Positions 33,501-46,841 of a DNA stretch of 64,000 nt are shown piece after piece; positions within the stretch are counted from its first letter, which is position 1, and each line of letters begins with the position of its first letter. Under the pieces are notes generated by a model. The model was given only the letters and a program-made list of their open reading frames with translations. It ran no database searches and had not been told where the DNA came from. This DNA comes from Saccharina japonica (lineage: Eukaryota; Sar; Phaeophyceae; Laminariales; Laminariaceae), in contig MEHQ01004509.1 in NCBI GenBank assembly GCA_008828725.1, positions 62,001 to 126,000 on the forward strand, in the 5' to 3' direction. Position numbers and translations under genes: made by a program.

Positions 33501-33997
33501 AGCCGAAGGGGCAACTACATTAGCACAGTAACACAAGTGTGTTCTCTTCACCGATCTATCCGATAACGAGTGGCGATTATAGAAGGGGATACCTCAGGGA
33601 TACTTAGAAGGATCCATGAAACGATCCTGCCGAAATACATAGAACCGGATGTATCCAGTTATGGACAACAGCAGTAGCAATCCAGGTGCAGGTCAAAACT
33701 CTCAAGCAGGACTGATGGTTGCTACGACTACGAGTACTACTGCCATAGCCTACACACTTCGGCTAGAGAAGGTCTTCGCGTGTGTCAGGTAACCGGTGCG
33801 TGGCCGGTGGAGGAAGGCAGCATCCGCTGGTTCAGGACAAAAACTAACAAAACAACCAAAGCCAAATCAGCAAAGGCCGCCTCGGAGGCAGCAGCGACAA
33901 CACTGACAGTAGTAGCCGCAGCCGGAGAAGCGGTGTACGCAGGAACAGGAACACCGGCAGAATGGGGCCAGCAGCGGCAGCGTTTTCTCTTCTTCCA

Positions 33998-34352
33998 TTT
34001 TTTTTTTTTTTTTTTGTTCATCCCATTTATTATCTTCGCCCTTCCTTTCTCCCTCCTCCCTGGTCGTAACTTAGATCCGGGGTCACAAAGTAGGCTCCTC
34101 TCCCTCCTCCCCCACTACGGTTCTTGCCTTGCATTTTTATCGCGAGAAGACTTCAGCCTTTCCTTCCCTCGTCGACTCGCATCGGATTGTGCCTACCCGC
34201 GCTACTATTAATTGGCGCTCTCAGCAGTTGATTCCGTTTTTTATTTATTTTTGCAAATAAACTCAAAAGTCCGACCCACGTGAGATTCGAACTCCAGACA
34301 TCAACGTTCAGAAGCGTTCGAGGTTACCTCTAGACCATCGGGGCGACCGACC
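33998..34352 (-). repeat. SINE copy, full length, minus strand
   Basis: On the minus strand it starts CGGTCGCCCCGATGGTCTAG, with box A-like TGGTCTAGAGG and box B GAGTTCGAATCTC. It is followed by the body shared with the copies at 54291 and 61535 and a poly-A tail (T run at 33998-34015 on +). The head resembles a tRNA gene, but no acceptor stem closes it. Confidence 0.85.
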
Positions 34353-37030
34353 GTATATTGGACCCAGAGCAATAACGATTGCGTGGCTACCTTGTGGGAT
34401 CAAATATTTCCCATGAAAGCTGCCCACGCAAGCGAACTCATTTAGTTGTTGGCAGCAGCACCGACCACTCACAGAGTGCGTGCAGTACGTCAGCTCTAGA
34501 CAGCTGGAGTCACGGACACGAGAGACTACGAATGATACTGCCGTAGCATAACACTTACTGTACGAGTGATACTGTAGTATTTCAACACTTCACGTACGAG
34601 TTTTACTGTAGTAGTATAACAATCACCCTACCCGCGTCATCTGCGGTTGCCGAGTCCACGAAAAACTGTACATAGGGTATAGCCTGGCGAAGCAGATTTA
34701 AGCCAACATCACCCTAACGATGCCATGCCGTCGGTGCTAGGTGTTAGAGCGGGGCATCCGTGATGGAACTTGATTACAGCAACAAAGAGCAGAGGTACAG
34801 AAGTAAGAACACCACCTTACTCGACGACGTTGCTGGCAATGCTGTATTGGTCTTCGTCAAGTTTGGAATCATATTTATCAGGTAACGGTATCCATTTGCA
34901 CCTATTGGTAACAATTAAAGTGCGACATGAAACGTAATGCTGTACGAGCACATCACGCACCAGGGGTACTCCTGAGGACATGGCGTGCCGACGGAATGTA
35001 TAATTACATGTTATGCTCCAGGAACTACAGGTGTTCATCACGCGCAGTACAATAGCAATACTCATACTGCCGCAAATTTCGTACAGATTGCTGCTGCTGC
35101 TGTGCGGACATAGTATGACAATCGGTACAGTTCATTGGGGGTACGCGCACCACCTTGTCCTCTCTATCGGAGCGATTGCGTTTATGTACGCCAATACTAG
35201 CTAGCGAGAGAGCGAGAGATAGCCATGTAGATGTTGTAACAAACTATCTAGAGCCAATCATGGATATACACTACTCAACTCAGAGCAACAGAGAACGAAC
35301 GACAAGGCGGCTGACATTGCCTGCGGAACTGAAACTACATTAACAGAGGGAAGTTTACTCGAAATATGTTTCTGTTCCCAGCTAATATCCACACTAATAA
35401 GTACCGGCGCCCTTACAGAGAATGCCAGTAGCGAGTAGAAAAAAACGCCCAACCACCCGGCTACGCTAACAAACCAAACCACTATATTGTGTTCAGTCAT
35501 ATTATCAGCGAGATCTCTGAACTCGCTCGAGTTCAGCGATCGTTTGCCGTTTTACACGGTTTTGAATTACCATCCTTGACACCAGTACTATCTACGAGAC
35601 AATCCTTCCACAGTATGACCCGGAACTACGACACAGGCAAGCCCAATCCACTCCACCAAAACTATACCGCTTGTCACTTTTGTCGGACGCCGTAACTGCG
35701 TCTACTGGCAAACCTATCCGTAGGAAGTTTGTGTACCATACCCGTAGCTTTTGTCAACAAGCCGGGCACGCCCACTTCGAACAACACGCACTCTTGCTTG
35801 AAAAGCAGCATAGGTGTTTTATCACGGTAAGATATCCACAGATAGGCATTTTATGGTAATCGTGCCGTCACCTGTGGCTGCACCTTTTCCCGGTCGTCCA
35901 AACCCTTCGATTTGTTTTTTCATTATATAACGCACTAGGATGTCTGGTCAAAAGAAAATTTACTCTGAGGCTGACTCTTATGCAGTATTATTTTGGGTGA
36001 TTATATTAACCTTCACGGAGGGTTCGGGGTATCTGATCCCAAATAATATCAGATTTTACCAGAATCGCGTCTTGTGGGGTCTGTTTGGTGAAAAAAATGT
36101 TCCTCCGAGATATCATTATCGATAAAATCTGGCCAAATGTTTTTGTTTGGCGGGCTTTTTCAGCCACTTGGTGATATTTCAGAAAATGATTGGAAAAGCT
36201 TTTGCACGAGACCTCGGAGGCATTATATACTTTTGTATGGGTTATAGACTGTGGGCTCACGACGGATAACGACGCTACGTGCTTGGCTGCTCTTGTACAC
36301 AGCTGGGACACAGCACTCGTGCATCGGCCACCACGGAGAGGGAAAACATCAGCACCTTGGCCACCATCGCATGTGTTGTGGCCGCCCAGCAGCAGCTGCG
36401 CCATGGGCAAAACAAATCATCAAAAAAATCTAACGGCTTTTTTTTTCTGACTTCGACCGCCACCAGCAGCTCGTGCTCCGCTCCGTGAGAGCGAGAGCTC
36501 CTTGCTGGTTCACAGCGACTAAAGGCAAGCTCTTACGCAGCTCCCCAGGAGGTTCCCAGTCCGTTCCCTGTCTTCGAGGACCTGGTGGTGAAGTTTGATA
36601 GCCCAACCCGGCGTGGACCACTCGTTCGTGTCGTGGAGTTCAAAATCTCCGTTCTGTTCTGATTTTCTTGGTTCCCCCATAAAATTAAGTCAAAATCACG
36701 ATAAGATGGCACATCGGTATAATAGCGATATGGTGGCCTTGTTTGCAGGTGGAAAATCCGACTCTATGCTTTTTTCAACCAAAACATAATGCTGCATAGG
36801 AGTCGCCCTAAACGAGCTGTTATATTCTACTAATTACAGAGCCAAAGCAAATTGGCACATGTACGAACAACTTGTGCATATTTGGGAATCGTATAATTAC
36901 GTTAGTATAACCATATTTGTGCGATGTGGAATTCGATCGCTACATTTTGTACGCCGGACACTCTCCGGGCGCTTTTCATTAACCAAGTCTGCCCCAAGAG
37001 TGGCCTCGGTCCATCCCAGCTTGTCGCCGG
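34353..37030. other. Anonymous stretch
   Basis: No gene or interspersed repeat recognised. Frames below 140 codons have no domain pattern. Confidence 0.35.
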
Positions 37031-37044
37031 CGAGAGTTTGAAAA

Positions 37045-37620
37045 TAATCGCTGCTGCAGCTACTGCTGCTGCTGCTGTTGCTACTGCATGCTTCTGCTGC
37101 CATTTGTTGCTGCTGCTGCTTCCGCGTGCTGCTGCACTGCTGTTGCCGGAAGCGCACTGCTGCAAGCAATGCGGCAGGCACACGCAAGCGCCGGGGTGCG
37201 CAAGCGCTCTTGCAAGCAAGCGCTGCTGCAAGCAAGAGAGCTGGCTCAAGCAAGCGCTGCTGCACGCGCTGATGCAAGCGCAGCCGCTGCTTGTATATAC
37301 TGCTGATGTTGCTGATGTTGCTCCTGCAAATGCGTGTACTATTGCCATGCTCCTGATCTTCGGCGCTACGACGCCATGTCGGACAAAAAGGAAACCAAAT
37401 GATAGGATGACGATCGTCGCGTTGTGGCGCCGTTGATTGTCGCGAGTGTCGACGAGCACAGGATAGACCGCACTTCTGCGTGTTTGTGCATGGTGCTGCT
37501 AGCTTCTTCTGCAACTTGCTCCTGTTGCATGCTTCTGCTTTTGCTGCTGCTGCTGCTGCGGCTGCTGTTGCAGGTTGGTTTGGTACATTCACCACGACTT
37601 GTTCGCTTGCAAGTGCTGCT
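37045..37620. repeat. CTG/GCA triplet-rich tract
   Basis: Many interrupted GCTGCT, TGCTGC and GCAAGCAAGCGCTGCT units. Frames in all registers read as poly-Ala, poly-Leu, poly-Ser or poly-Cys (for example 36897-37595 on -). This is characteristic of triplet repeats and not of a gene, although a Gln-rich coding exon cannot be excluded. Confidence 0.55.
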
Positions 37621-38164
37621 ACTGTGTTCCAAATATATATGCAAGGTTCCCCTCAGGGACGTGCCTAGGGCAGTGACGCACCATACATAATGCGATATTG
37701 TATCCTACGCATGCATATGATACGGTAGTACGACGTTATGAAGTATCTTCATATTACCGCATCTACTTACTTTAAATACCAAAAATACTTGGAAGTGTGT
37801 GGAACCAATATCCAATATTTTTGATCGAACCGTTTTTATAGATTTTCTTAACGATTCGGCCAAGCAACATATCTTGTTTTGTCTATGAATTTTACTGATG
37901 TCTTTGTTGTGGAACCCAAAGTTAGGAATGTCTCTCGCGCGATAAACCGAAGACCCCCGACAACATAAAAACGTTTGAAATAACTCCACTCGTGCCACAC
38001 TGAACACACACTTGTGACACACACGCGTCGCAAACGAGACACACCGCACACACTAGGGAAAAAGCAGTACAGCAGTTGTAGTATGAAAAAATATGTAGAT
38101 GCAGCGTGATAGAAAATAATCCTCCAAAGAAGGGGGCGGAAGTCTCGACCGCACGGAAATAACC

Positions 38165-38890
38165 GACTTGGTTTTTGTGAGGAAGGTTGAAAATGACTTT
38201 ATTGCAGTATAGTGGATCGAAGTTGACTTGTTTTTTTGGTGATGGTCAAAATCCAATGGGTTAAGTGGGACAATCAAAATTGACTTGCGTTTGGTCTGCG
38301 AGCCGAACATGACTTGTTTCTAGTGTGGGTTTTTATTGACTTCGTTTACGCGTGAGTGGCCGAAAATGCCTGAGGTTTGGTGTGCGGATCGAAATTGACT
38401 TGATTTTGTGTGCGTGGACGAAATCTACTTGATTTCAGAGTAGGCCGAATACTACTTAGTTAGTGTGTGGGGTATAGGCTTCTACTCGGTTTAGTGTAGG
38501 TGTCGAAACTGACTTGGTATTGAAGTGGGGGTCACTATTAATTTAGATTTAGGGTCTGGATGGAAAGTAAAGGACTTTTTGTGGTGGAACGGAAAATACC
38601 CGATTATACTGTGGGACCGAGTTTGACTTGGTTTTAGTGTACGGGCACTAGTATTGACTTGGGTTTCGAAGCGGGGATCCAAATTGAATCGATTTCAGTG
38701 TTAGGGTCGAAATTGTCTTGGTTCTATGTGGGGGATCGAACAGGTACTTTGTGTTGGGTTGGAAATTGGCTGGTTTTGGTGCGGACGGTCGAAATTGACT
38801 TTTTTTGTGACAGGGCCGAAAATGACTTGGTTTTCGTGGGGGATCGAAGTTTAAATGCTTTTTGTCCGCGGGTCGAAAAATACTTCTTCA
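38165..38890. repeat. Degenerate tandem array with GACTTGG core
   Basis: About 17 poorly conserved units spaced about 40 bp apart. The shared core is a GTCGAAA(A/T)TGACTTGGTTTT-like word preceded by GTGTG(G/C)GG. Examples start near 38213, 38276, 38391, 38508, 38625, 38707 and 38808. Too diverged for a fixed boundary. Not coding. Confidence 0.6.
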
Positions 38891-38894
38891 CCTT

Positions 38895-41825
38895 GGTGTG
38901 CGGGGAGAAAATATGCACCGTACATCGGTACACCCTGACCCGCTATTCGAACGACGCCCGAGATGACGAGATTTGGAAGACATCCAGTGTGTGCAGCGCT
39001 TTACCCTATATCGACTGTGAATCTGCTGCACAGCGACAGCACCATCAGCCGTGTGTTGGAGATGTGGCAGGATGAATGTACTACGCCACACCAGGGCCCG
39101 CCAGCTCTACAGCAGTACTACGTTGTACTTTGTCTTTAGTGAGATAGTTATTGTCTGAGGCATTCTTCCGCTCCAGAGTGTTTTGGAGCCCGTCTAGTGA
39201 CCACGGACTATATTTTCTGCGATCAATTCATGTGAGAACAACAACAAACAGATGGCAGGGTCCGATGAAAACAACAACTACATAGTACCGTATAGGAGGA
39301 CGCCACAGCAATGCAGAGCGGACCAAATTACCACACGAGCGTGACGTTGCTTCCCGCTCTGCTGGCGGGGGGCAGGCGTGTATAGCGTTGTAGCCAGCGG
39401 GTCGTAGCATGCATTCTGCACTGCTCGGGTGTGCTGTCTGTGGTGTCTGGGGTACCCACGTACATAATAAATAAATAAAAAACATGGAAAAGCAAAGGTA
39501 AAGCATAAAACAGACATGAATTGCAGTCTTGAGCTCACGACTTGGAAACAAAAAAATATTCATCGTAACCAAATCACCCATATTACCAAATATCCATATT
39601 GTTATTTTTATGGGCGTGCGCGTGCAATATGCGTGACACACCGCACATACACAGACAGCAGCAGAAGATGAGAGGTAAAGATGACTGATGATGGATCGCA
39701 GCCTCCGATAAAGCAACCAAAGCTATAGCCACAGCAGTACACGGTGGACCTGCCACATGCACGTGATGTTGCCTGCTGCTGTTTGTGCTGCTGGGTGGGG
39801 ATGACACGTGTTGCTTGTGTTTTCTGCATGTTATCTGATGTAAAGAATTTTGGTGGTGAGCTTGAGGCAAGAACCGGAAACACATATGAAATACAAGGAC
39901 AGTTGACGTACTCATGAGTAGAACAAACGGTCATTACATTTCGGTCCAAAGTGGGCCAGGATCTGTCACACACACAGCAGCAGCAAATAAAGGTAGGTAC
40001 GTGGCAGACTACGGAGCGCAGCCTTCGAGGAAACAACTACCCAGACCAGTACAGCCCAGATGGATGTGCCACTCACGTACGGTGTTTGCTGCTGCTGCCT
40101 GTGGGCAGCAGCGTTGTAGAACCGTCCTCTGTGCGTGTTGTCTGTTGTTCATCTGGTACATGTCTCTGGGCTGTGTGCACGAGAGAGAAAAAACAGACAA
40201 AATCTAACCAGTGTGATACGTACTTACGTACAAAATAAGGCATCATGCAGAGAACCCAGGAAGTCGTCTCATTCACTCCTGCCGGAATGGAAACACTTGA
40301 AACTCCGGCCACTCAAGCTAAAGTGCTCGTGTCGAGTCCAAACTTCGATCAACGCGTCCGGACGGGCTTCCGGTGTTGGCGTACTTGGTGTTATGCCGAA
40401 AAGTGCTTGTCCGAGGAGATATGTTCGATATATGACGAAACTCTCAAAAGCATACATACACATACCAGGTATATATTTGTTTCTCGCGACCATAATATAC
40501 ATATATTGCTTTCTTCATTTCCGACTATGCGCCTAGTGAAAGGTGCTCGGCTATAACTATGTTTCCGACGGGAGTCCTTGAAAACGAGATTTTTCATGTG
40601 CAGACACCACTTAAAATACTTGTACTTTACATGCCACTACTCTACTACTACCATTACTGTGAGCACTACTTGCACTCTTACTAACAACACCTGTGGGACC
40701 CCGAGAAAGCGAACAAGACACTTCAACTTTCAGTGCTTTCACCTGTCTACTATTAATAGCAGCGTTCGCTTCCGGCCGCGGGTCATGTTGCGTCTGTGCC
40801 GTACGTTGCCCCTTGTTGTATCTTAGACACCGATTTGTACCATTTCCTCGTTACAATGTCTGTTGCTGTATCATATTTGTCAAATTTGACAGTCAGTTAT
40901 AAGCTCAGTGATGCCAAGAGCCTACCCCGCTGCTACTACTACCCCAGGGCTACTACAGCTATTGTATTCTAACACAACTATACTATACTGTACATACATA
41001 TGTGTCAAATGAAATGGTCAGTTTAACTCTCTGTAATGCTAAGAGGGTTAATGCTAACCCTACCCCACTGCTACTACAATTACGCCTATTGCTACTACTA
41101 CCCCATCCAGTGTACCACGGCTATTTAATTACAGTATAACTAGACTATACTTGTTCCGTTGTGTATTTACTGCTACCACAGTCCTGCTGTACCACACTAT
41201 TTAATTCACAAATACTTCCAAAAACAGTATATACTATATGCAAACTTTGCAACGTCTAATATATTACCGTAACATTTGGTGAAGGGAACACATTCATTGT
41301 TTCAATTATCGAATCGATATTTGAGGGTTAAGCGATGTGCTTCCTGCGCAGATACCCTTGGTTATCGGCCCAGGTCCTGCAGTGGGTTGTTCTGGAAAAA
41401 TGAGAATGCCACCCATTGTTTCTATAGGTATTACAGGTGCCAGCGCGTAACATAGGTGGTGAAATGTTGCGCTGGCGCATCGTTTTATCGTGGGTCCCGT
41501 TTTTTTACCACGTACCGAAGGCATGGTGCGGCTTGCCGCACCATGCATTTCCTGAGCCGCACCTTTTTTTCGGCGTACGCGAAAACAAATGTGCGGGTGC
41601 TTTTTCGCCTGTGCCTCAGGCGAACCACAGGCGAAAAAGCGATTGTTTTTCTTGGAGCATTTTTTGTATTGATCTCGTCTGAGAGGCTTGATTTGGGGCT
41701 GGTTTCTTCTTTTGGCATAGCGTACTTGACTTCCTTTGATGGATTAAATTGGAACTGTTGCCGTTTTCCCCTGGATGAGAACGAAGCAGGCCACACACAA
41801 CTTAACCGAGGGGATTAGACGGCAC
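38895..41825. other. Anonymous stretch
   Basis: No supported gene. Frames of up to 162 codons have no motif. One TATTAATA word (about 40748) and one TACCAGGTA word (about 40468) are present. A short inverted word, TCGCCTG...CAGGCGA, lies at about 41605-41630. Confidence 0.35.
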
Positions 41826-41827
41826 CT

Positions 41828-42990
41828 TTCGGTGGGTAGCGGTAAACATACCTCATGCGGAAAGTGGAGTCCAAGTACCTCATCGAGGTACTTCATACTT
41901 GAACGTATCTCCAGACTAAAACCACCTACTATATAATACCTGTACAAGTACATATACTTATCGTGCAAGGTGCCAGGTGCTACCTAGAGCAGTTTATTTA
42001 GTATCTTAATGCACTCATATATACACTCTCGTGCTACTGCTGTTGTTGCATCTCTCGCAATCGTATTACACGTACATATCGTCAAAGGTGGTAGGTGACG
42101 AAGGATAGAGCATTTGCTTATACTTATATGTGCATACAAAACGTACGAGTAAACACAACTAGAGACGGGTAATAGCAAGCCGGGTAATACTCGCGAGTAA
42201 CCGCGTAATTAGCAAATGGGATCGCCCACTGAATGCATTCACAAATACAGAGGGTTCAAGGCTAAGGGGGCTGGCGCCTCCCGCTTATTTTTATTGACTT
42301 TACGCACACACAAAGAGTGTGCAGGCGTTTTGAGGCTGACGCCGCCCGCTAGTTGGTTTATGCACACATGCACACAATAGTGGGTGCCAGGTGCTATGAT
42401 ATGGGGCTGGTGCTGTGGTGCTGTCAATCAAAAGTTACAACTCAAATCAAGCGGGTGGTGTCTACTCCAAGTACCTTGCATTTACTATGTGTGCATGAAC
42501 CACAGTTAAGCGGGCGGCGTCACGGCCTCAAAACCCCTGGACCCTCTGTGTGTGCGTAAAGTCGATACTAATAAGCGGGAGGCGTCAGGCCTATAACCCT
42601 GGCACCCTCTGTGCGTGTGGATATATACATTCCGCAGGCGGTCTCGTTTGGCAATTACGCGGGTACTTGCGAGTAGTACCCGGTTTGCATACCCATCGTC
42701 TCTATTGTTAGTGTTTACTCGTACGCTATTAATAGTACTTGTATGTGTACAAAAAAAAATATTTTCTCTACCATACGAAGTAGCACCTACCAAGCACCAT
42801 CTGTATGAGGTACAACAACAACAGTATTAGCACGAGAATGCATATGAGTGCATGTAAAGTGGCGGACCACGCCAACACATGCCGCGCCGTGAACTGCGTT
42901 TGAAACCCTACCAGGGACCTGGTATGATTTTAGTCTGGAGGTACGTGCACTCCACGTACCCCATGAGGTACATAACCGCCACCCCATTTT
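41828..42990. mobile_element. Foldback element FB3
   Basis: The left arm (41828-42180) pairs with the right arm (about 42770-42990). Shared blocks include GGTAGCGGTA...CCTCATG at the tip, CTCCAGACTAAAA, TGCACTCATAT and CTCTCGTGCTA. An inner inverted pair (GAGGCTGACGCCGCCCGCT near 42330 and its complement near 42511) flanks the centre. Its ends resemble those of FB4, which follows at once, so both belong to one family. Confidence 0.7.
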
Positions 42991-43015
42991 GGGTAAACTG
43001 ACGAGCACTTCGATA

Positions 43016-44780
43016 GGGTGGCGGTATACGAACCTCATGGGGATCGTATTGTGAACGTGCCTCACTATTACTCTTGGTGGGGTTTCAAATGCAGTCTACG
43101 GTATGTTATGTGTTCTCGTGGCCCGTCACTCTACATACACTCATATATACTCTCTCTCGTGCTACTGTTGTTGTTGTACCTCATATTTATACATATCGTG
43201 CAAGGTAGAGAGGTGCTACTACGTAGAGCACATATTCAATTTTACACATATAAAGAGAGGCGACCAGGAGAGGGGGGGGGGGGGGGGGCAGGGGCGGCCG
43301 TACTGATACAGCTGTCGACGAATGCAGAAACGAAATGGTAGATCGTGTGGCCAGATATCGGCTCGACTAGTCCTTCAAGTCTATTATTTGTTTCCTGTTG
43401 ATGTGTTCACTGGGGGGGGCGCGGCAGAGGTAGTATCGACTCTTGACACCGTTTTTGTTTTTAGAGTGGGAATGAGATGTCAGAAGGTGTGACATGGTCC
43501 CCGTATCAGTTTTTATAGCAGAGACAGGAACTTGTTGTTACCATCGCCTTGAGCTTGCCTTGAGAACTATTTTTCTCTTTTCCTCTCTCGTGTCTTCTTT
43601 CTTGCTTTTTTTTTTGCCTTGTTTCTTCCTTTGTTTCCACCCTATGCCGGTCTCTCTCTCTTTTTTCGTGTTGCCTCGCCCGTGCAGCAGTTATCTGTTC
43701 CTCTTGGGCACGTGTGCTTTTCGTCTAGGGGCGCTTCTGTCTCCCTGCGTCATTTGTATTCTGTTTAATTTCAGAATTTGTTTTTTATTTGTCTTTTTGT
43801 TCTTATCTTTTGGTCCGGCTCGCGTCGCTGTGTTCTCGTACCCGGTACGTTACGCATCTCACTTGCTTTACCCATTAATTTGCGTATATATTTTTTTTGG
43901 TTTTTCTCTGTTTTACAGTCTGTGATCACGGAATTTGTATCTCTCTAGGATTGGGAATCAGGACAGGCACTGGGTGTACTGATGTGGTTGAGTAGAAAGA
44001 ACGTGCTTAATGCGAAGACAGCAACAACAACAACAACAACAGTATATACGAGTAAACACTCCCAATAATATAGGCACATAGGGTTTAAGGATTATGGGGC
44101 TGACGACTCCCGTTTATTATAATCGACTTAACGCACACACAGGGGGTGCCGAGGTTTTGAGGCTGTGACGCCGCCCGCTTAACTGTGGTTTATGCACACA
44201 TAGTAAAAACAAGGTATTTGGAGTAGACGCCACCCGCTTGGTTATCTCCGTAACGTTTGCTTGACAGCACCACAGCACCGGCCCCATATCATAGTACCTT
44301 GCAACCACTATGATGTGTATGTGTGCAAAAGTCAACTAAGCGGGCGGCGTCAGCCTCTAAACCCCTGCACTCTTTCTTTGTGTGTGCTTAAAGTCAACAA
44401 TAATAAGCGGGAGGCGTCACAGCCTCAAAACCTCGGCACCCTCTGTGTGTGCGTGAAGTCGATCATAATAAGCGGGAGTTGTCAGCCCCATAATCCTTAT
44501 ACCCTATGTGCCTATATTATTGGGAGTGTTTACTCGTACTCTTATGTGTACAAATTGAATATGTGCTCTACGTAGTAGCACCTCTCTACCTTGCACGATA
44601 TGTATAAATATGAGGTACAACAACAGTAGCACGAGAGAGAGTATATATGAGTGTATGTAGAGTGACGGGCCACGAGAACACATAACATACCGTAGACTGC
44701 ATTTTAAACCCCCCCACCAAGAATAATAATGGTGAGGTACGTTCACAAAACGATCCCCATGAGGTTCGTATACCGCCACC
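43016..44780. mobile_element. Foldback element FB4
   Basis: GTGGCGGTATACGAACCTCA at 43017 is mirrored at the right end near 44777. The arms pair over about 235 bp (43016-43250 with 44545-44780). An inner inverted pair (CGGCACCCTCTGTGTGTGCG near 44434 with its complement near 44130) repeats the centre seen in FB3. The interior 43260-43920 holds a run of about 18 G and a T/C-rich segment whose 143-codon frame is hydrophobic but shows no family motif. 43925-44010 resembles repeat R. Confidence 0.75.
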
Positions 44781-46130
44781 CGCCTATAGCGCTTGTAATG
44801 CGGGGCCGCACCACGGCCTCCACCTCGTAGTGCTCTGCGCGCAACATGAGCCGGACGCCAATTTTACGCCCTGGTCAGCCTTGATAACTACTGCTGTAAC
44901 ACCAGTTTCCCCCCAGCTACTCGTACCACTTTATTGTAGGGCCACCAGGTAGAGCTGGTCTCGAACCCGCCATGCTACCCACCTGGTGTCCTTCTTCTAG
45001 CAAGCTTATCCTCAAAAGCCGAAGTCATGACGAAAATCTATAAGGCTAGACTCTTCCGCCAGTTGTTATTTGATGGGCTCTCGGTCTAGCGACACGCGGA
45101 CATCCTGTGAGAAAGACATCGATTTATTTGCTCGCCTATCTATCAATAATGTTGCTTTACGGACCACAGCACCTACTCATACATCGAAATACTGGTTGCA
45201 CTGTTGGTCGTCTTCTTCAAACTCACCGTTTGAGAGGGGCCGAAATCAAATTTAGGCACCAGACGACTGTTGCTCCTGTGGTCGGCTTTAGACCTTCGTA
45301 TTTCTGTGGTCTCTGCAGAGAGCACGGAACTCTTGTCTGTCCCCCATCCCCTGGACACAACGCCTCTGAGTTTTACACAAAACTAATATACGACTGACGC
45401 GCTCCTTCAGGCTACGTACAGCGAGTCTACTCGACACTAGGTAGCGTGTGGTGCCGTCTCCGTCTCTCTTGGCTGGCGAGTGTACAGAAGGCGAGCCGCA
45501 GTGCAGGCAAAGTTTCGGGCTTGCTCCTTCTACCGGATATTCGTAGAGCGAAACAGGTGAGGCTCGTATTGGGGCTTGTTTTGCAGGCACGAGATACGTA
45601 CGTACAGCGGTACAGCAGTACAAATACGTGTGTCATGCGTACCAGAGGCATCGAGGGTAGGTATTTACCAAGTCCATGGTATTTGGCTCCTTTTCATGGG
45701 CCTGATTATGCTCTGCGGAGGTGTATAGCATTCCTTTTCTTGCGTGGCACGGCTAATAGGCGTGGTAGAGGAACACCTCACGGGGCTTTTGTCAACAAAA
45801 GGTTTTGAGCCGTTTCGGTCGATTTTGGCACGCAAAATATAGGGGGAACTTTGGCACAGCAAGCTATCGCCAGTTTGTGTGGTGTAAAGGCAAAGCATGA
45901 CTGCACGACATATTTTGTCACTACGACTCTTGTTGTCCTTTCGATTGGCGGCAGGGGACGCCCTGCAGCTGTGCCGCAGTTTATGCCCCCCTTATCTAAG
46001 AAATGATTACGAGCATTATGATCTTGTACCAGTACGAATCTGTCCGTTAATGTCAGTACCATCTTGTTCATTTCGTGAAACAAGCGTTGCTATAGTTACG
46101 GCCCTAATGGTACGTACTGCTTAATTGCGC
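44781..46130. other. Mostly anonymous stretch
   Basis: No gene. 45470-45600 is weakly similar to part of foldback FB2 (GAAACAGGTGAGGCT and GGGCTTGTT words). On the minus strand a GCGGGTTCGAGACC word near 44963 resembles a tRNA box B, but no matching box A or acceptor stem is convincing. Confidence 0.35.
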
Positions 46131-46132
46131 AG

Positions 46133-46655
46133 TACAAGAACGGTGGAATGAGGAGCGTGACAGACGCCTTCAAGTGGTCAAACTCCTAACTGCATTAAGC
46201 TACTGCGTTGTGTTTTAGTGACCGGCGAGTAGTTGATGGGTGTGCGTGGTGGGTGAGAGAGTTACTGGGTGGGTGGGTTGGTTGATCCCTGGGCGGTATG
46301 TCCCACACCAACCCATCCACCAACATTTCTAGTCAAGCGATGGGTCAGCGCAACAACCTTGTACAGGAGTGGATCGTAGTATAGGAAAAAAGAAATACTG
46401 GTGGCGGTTCTTCTCTTTTTGCTGTGTTCCTACAATAACCGTGATTGATTGGATCGTTTTTGTTTTTAAGCGATTTGTGTCAGCACAGAAACCTTTTGTT
46501 TTAGTGACCGGCGAGTAGTTGATGGGTGTGCGTGGTGGGTGAGAGAGTTACTGGGTGGGTCGGTTGGTCCCTGGGCTGGTAGTCCCACCATCGCCAACAC
46601 CACCCACCAACATTTCTTGTTAAGCGATGCGTGTCAGCGCAACAACCTTGTACAG
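46133..46655 (+). repeat. Repeat Q split by repeat S
   Basis: 46133-46210 and 46392-46500 form one copy of repeat Q (compare the unbroken 3102-3282). Between them lies an S unit (46217-46367: GTGACCGGCGAGTAGTTGAT...CAACCTTGTACA). A second S unit follows at 46505-46655. S also occurs at about 61121-61275 and 61384-61482 and on the minus strand at about 51960-52330. Q and S share the closing module around AGCGAT.TGTGTCAGC. Confidence 0.7.
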
Positions 46656-46841
46656 TGGGTATTAAGTGGACTGCGCTGGGCTGTGTGTGTTGGTGCATAT
46701 TATTTGAAATTAAATTCTATGGAAACGACGAAAACTGCAGGGCAATGTGTATGTGTTATATATTAAATGTAACTACTGCTGTGTACTCGCTGGTACTCAG
46801 GTTCAAATACCGAAACGTAGGTGCAGGTATAAAATAATAAA

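Noticed and set aside
36897..37595. 232-codon minus-strand frame rich in Ser, Gln and Ala
   Set aside because: It is generated by an interrupted CTG/GCA triplet tract, with comparable frames in other registers.
43494..43925. 143-codon hydrophobic frame as a membrane protein
   Set aside because: The DNA is T/C-rich, lies inside a foldback element next to repeat R-like sequence, and the translation has no family motif.
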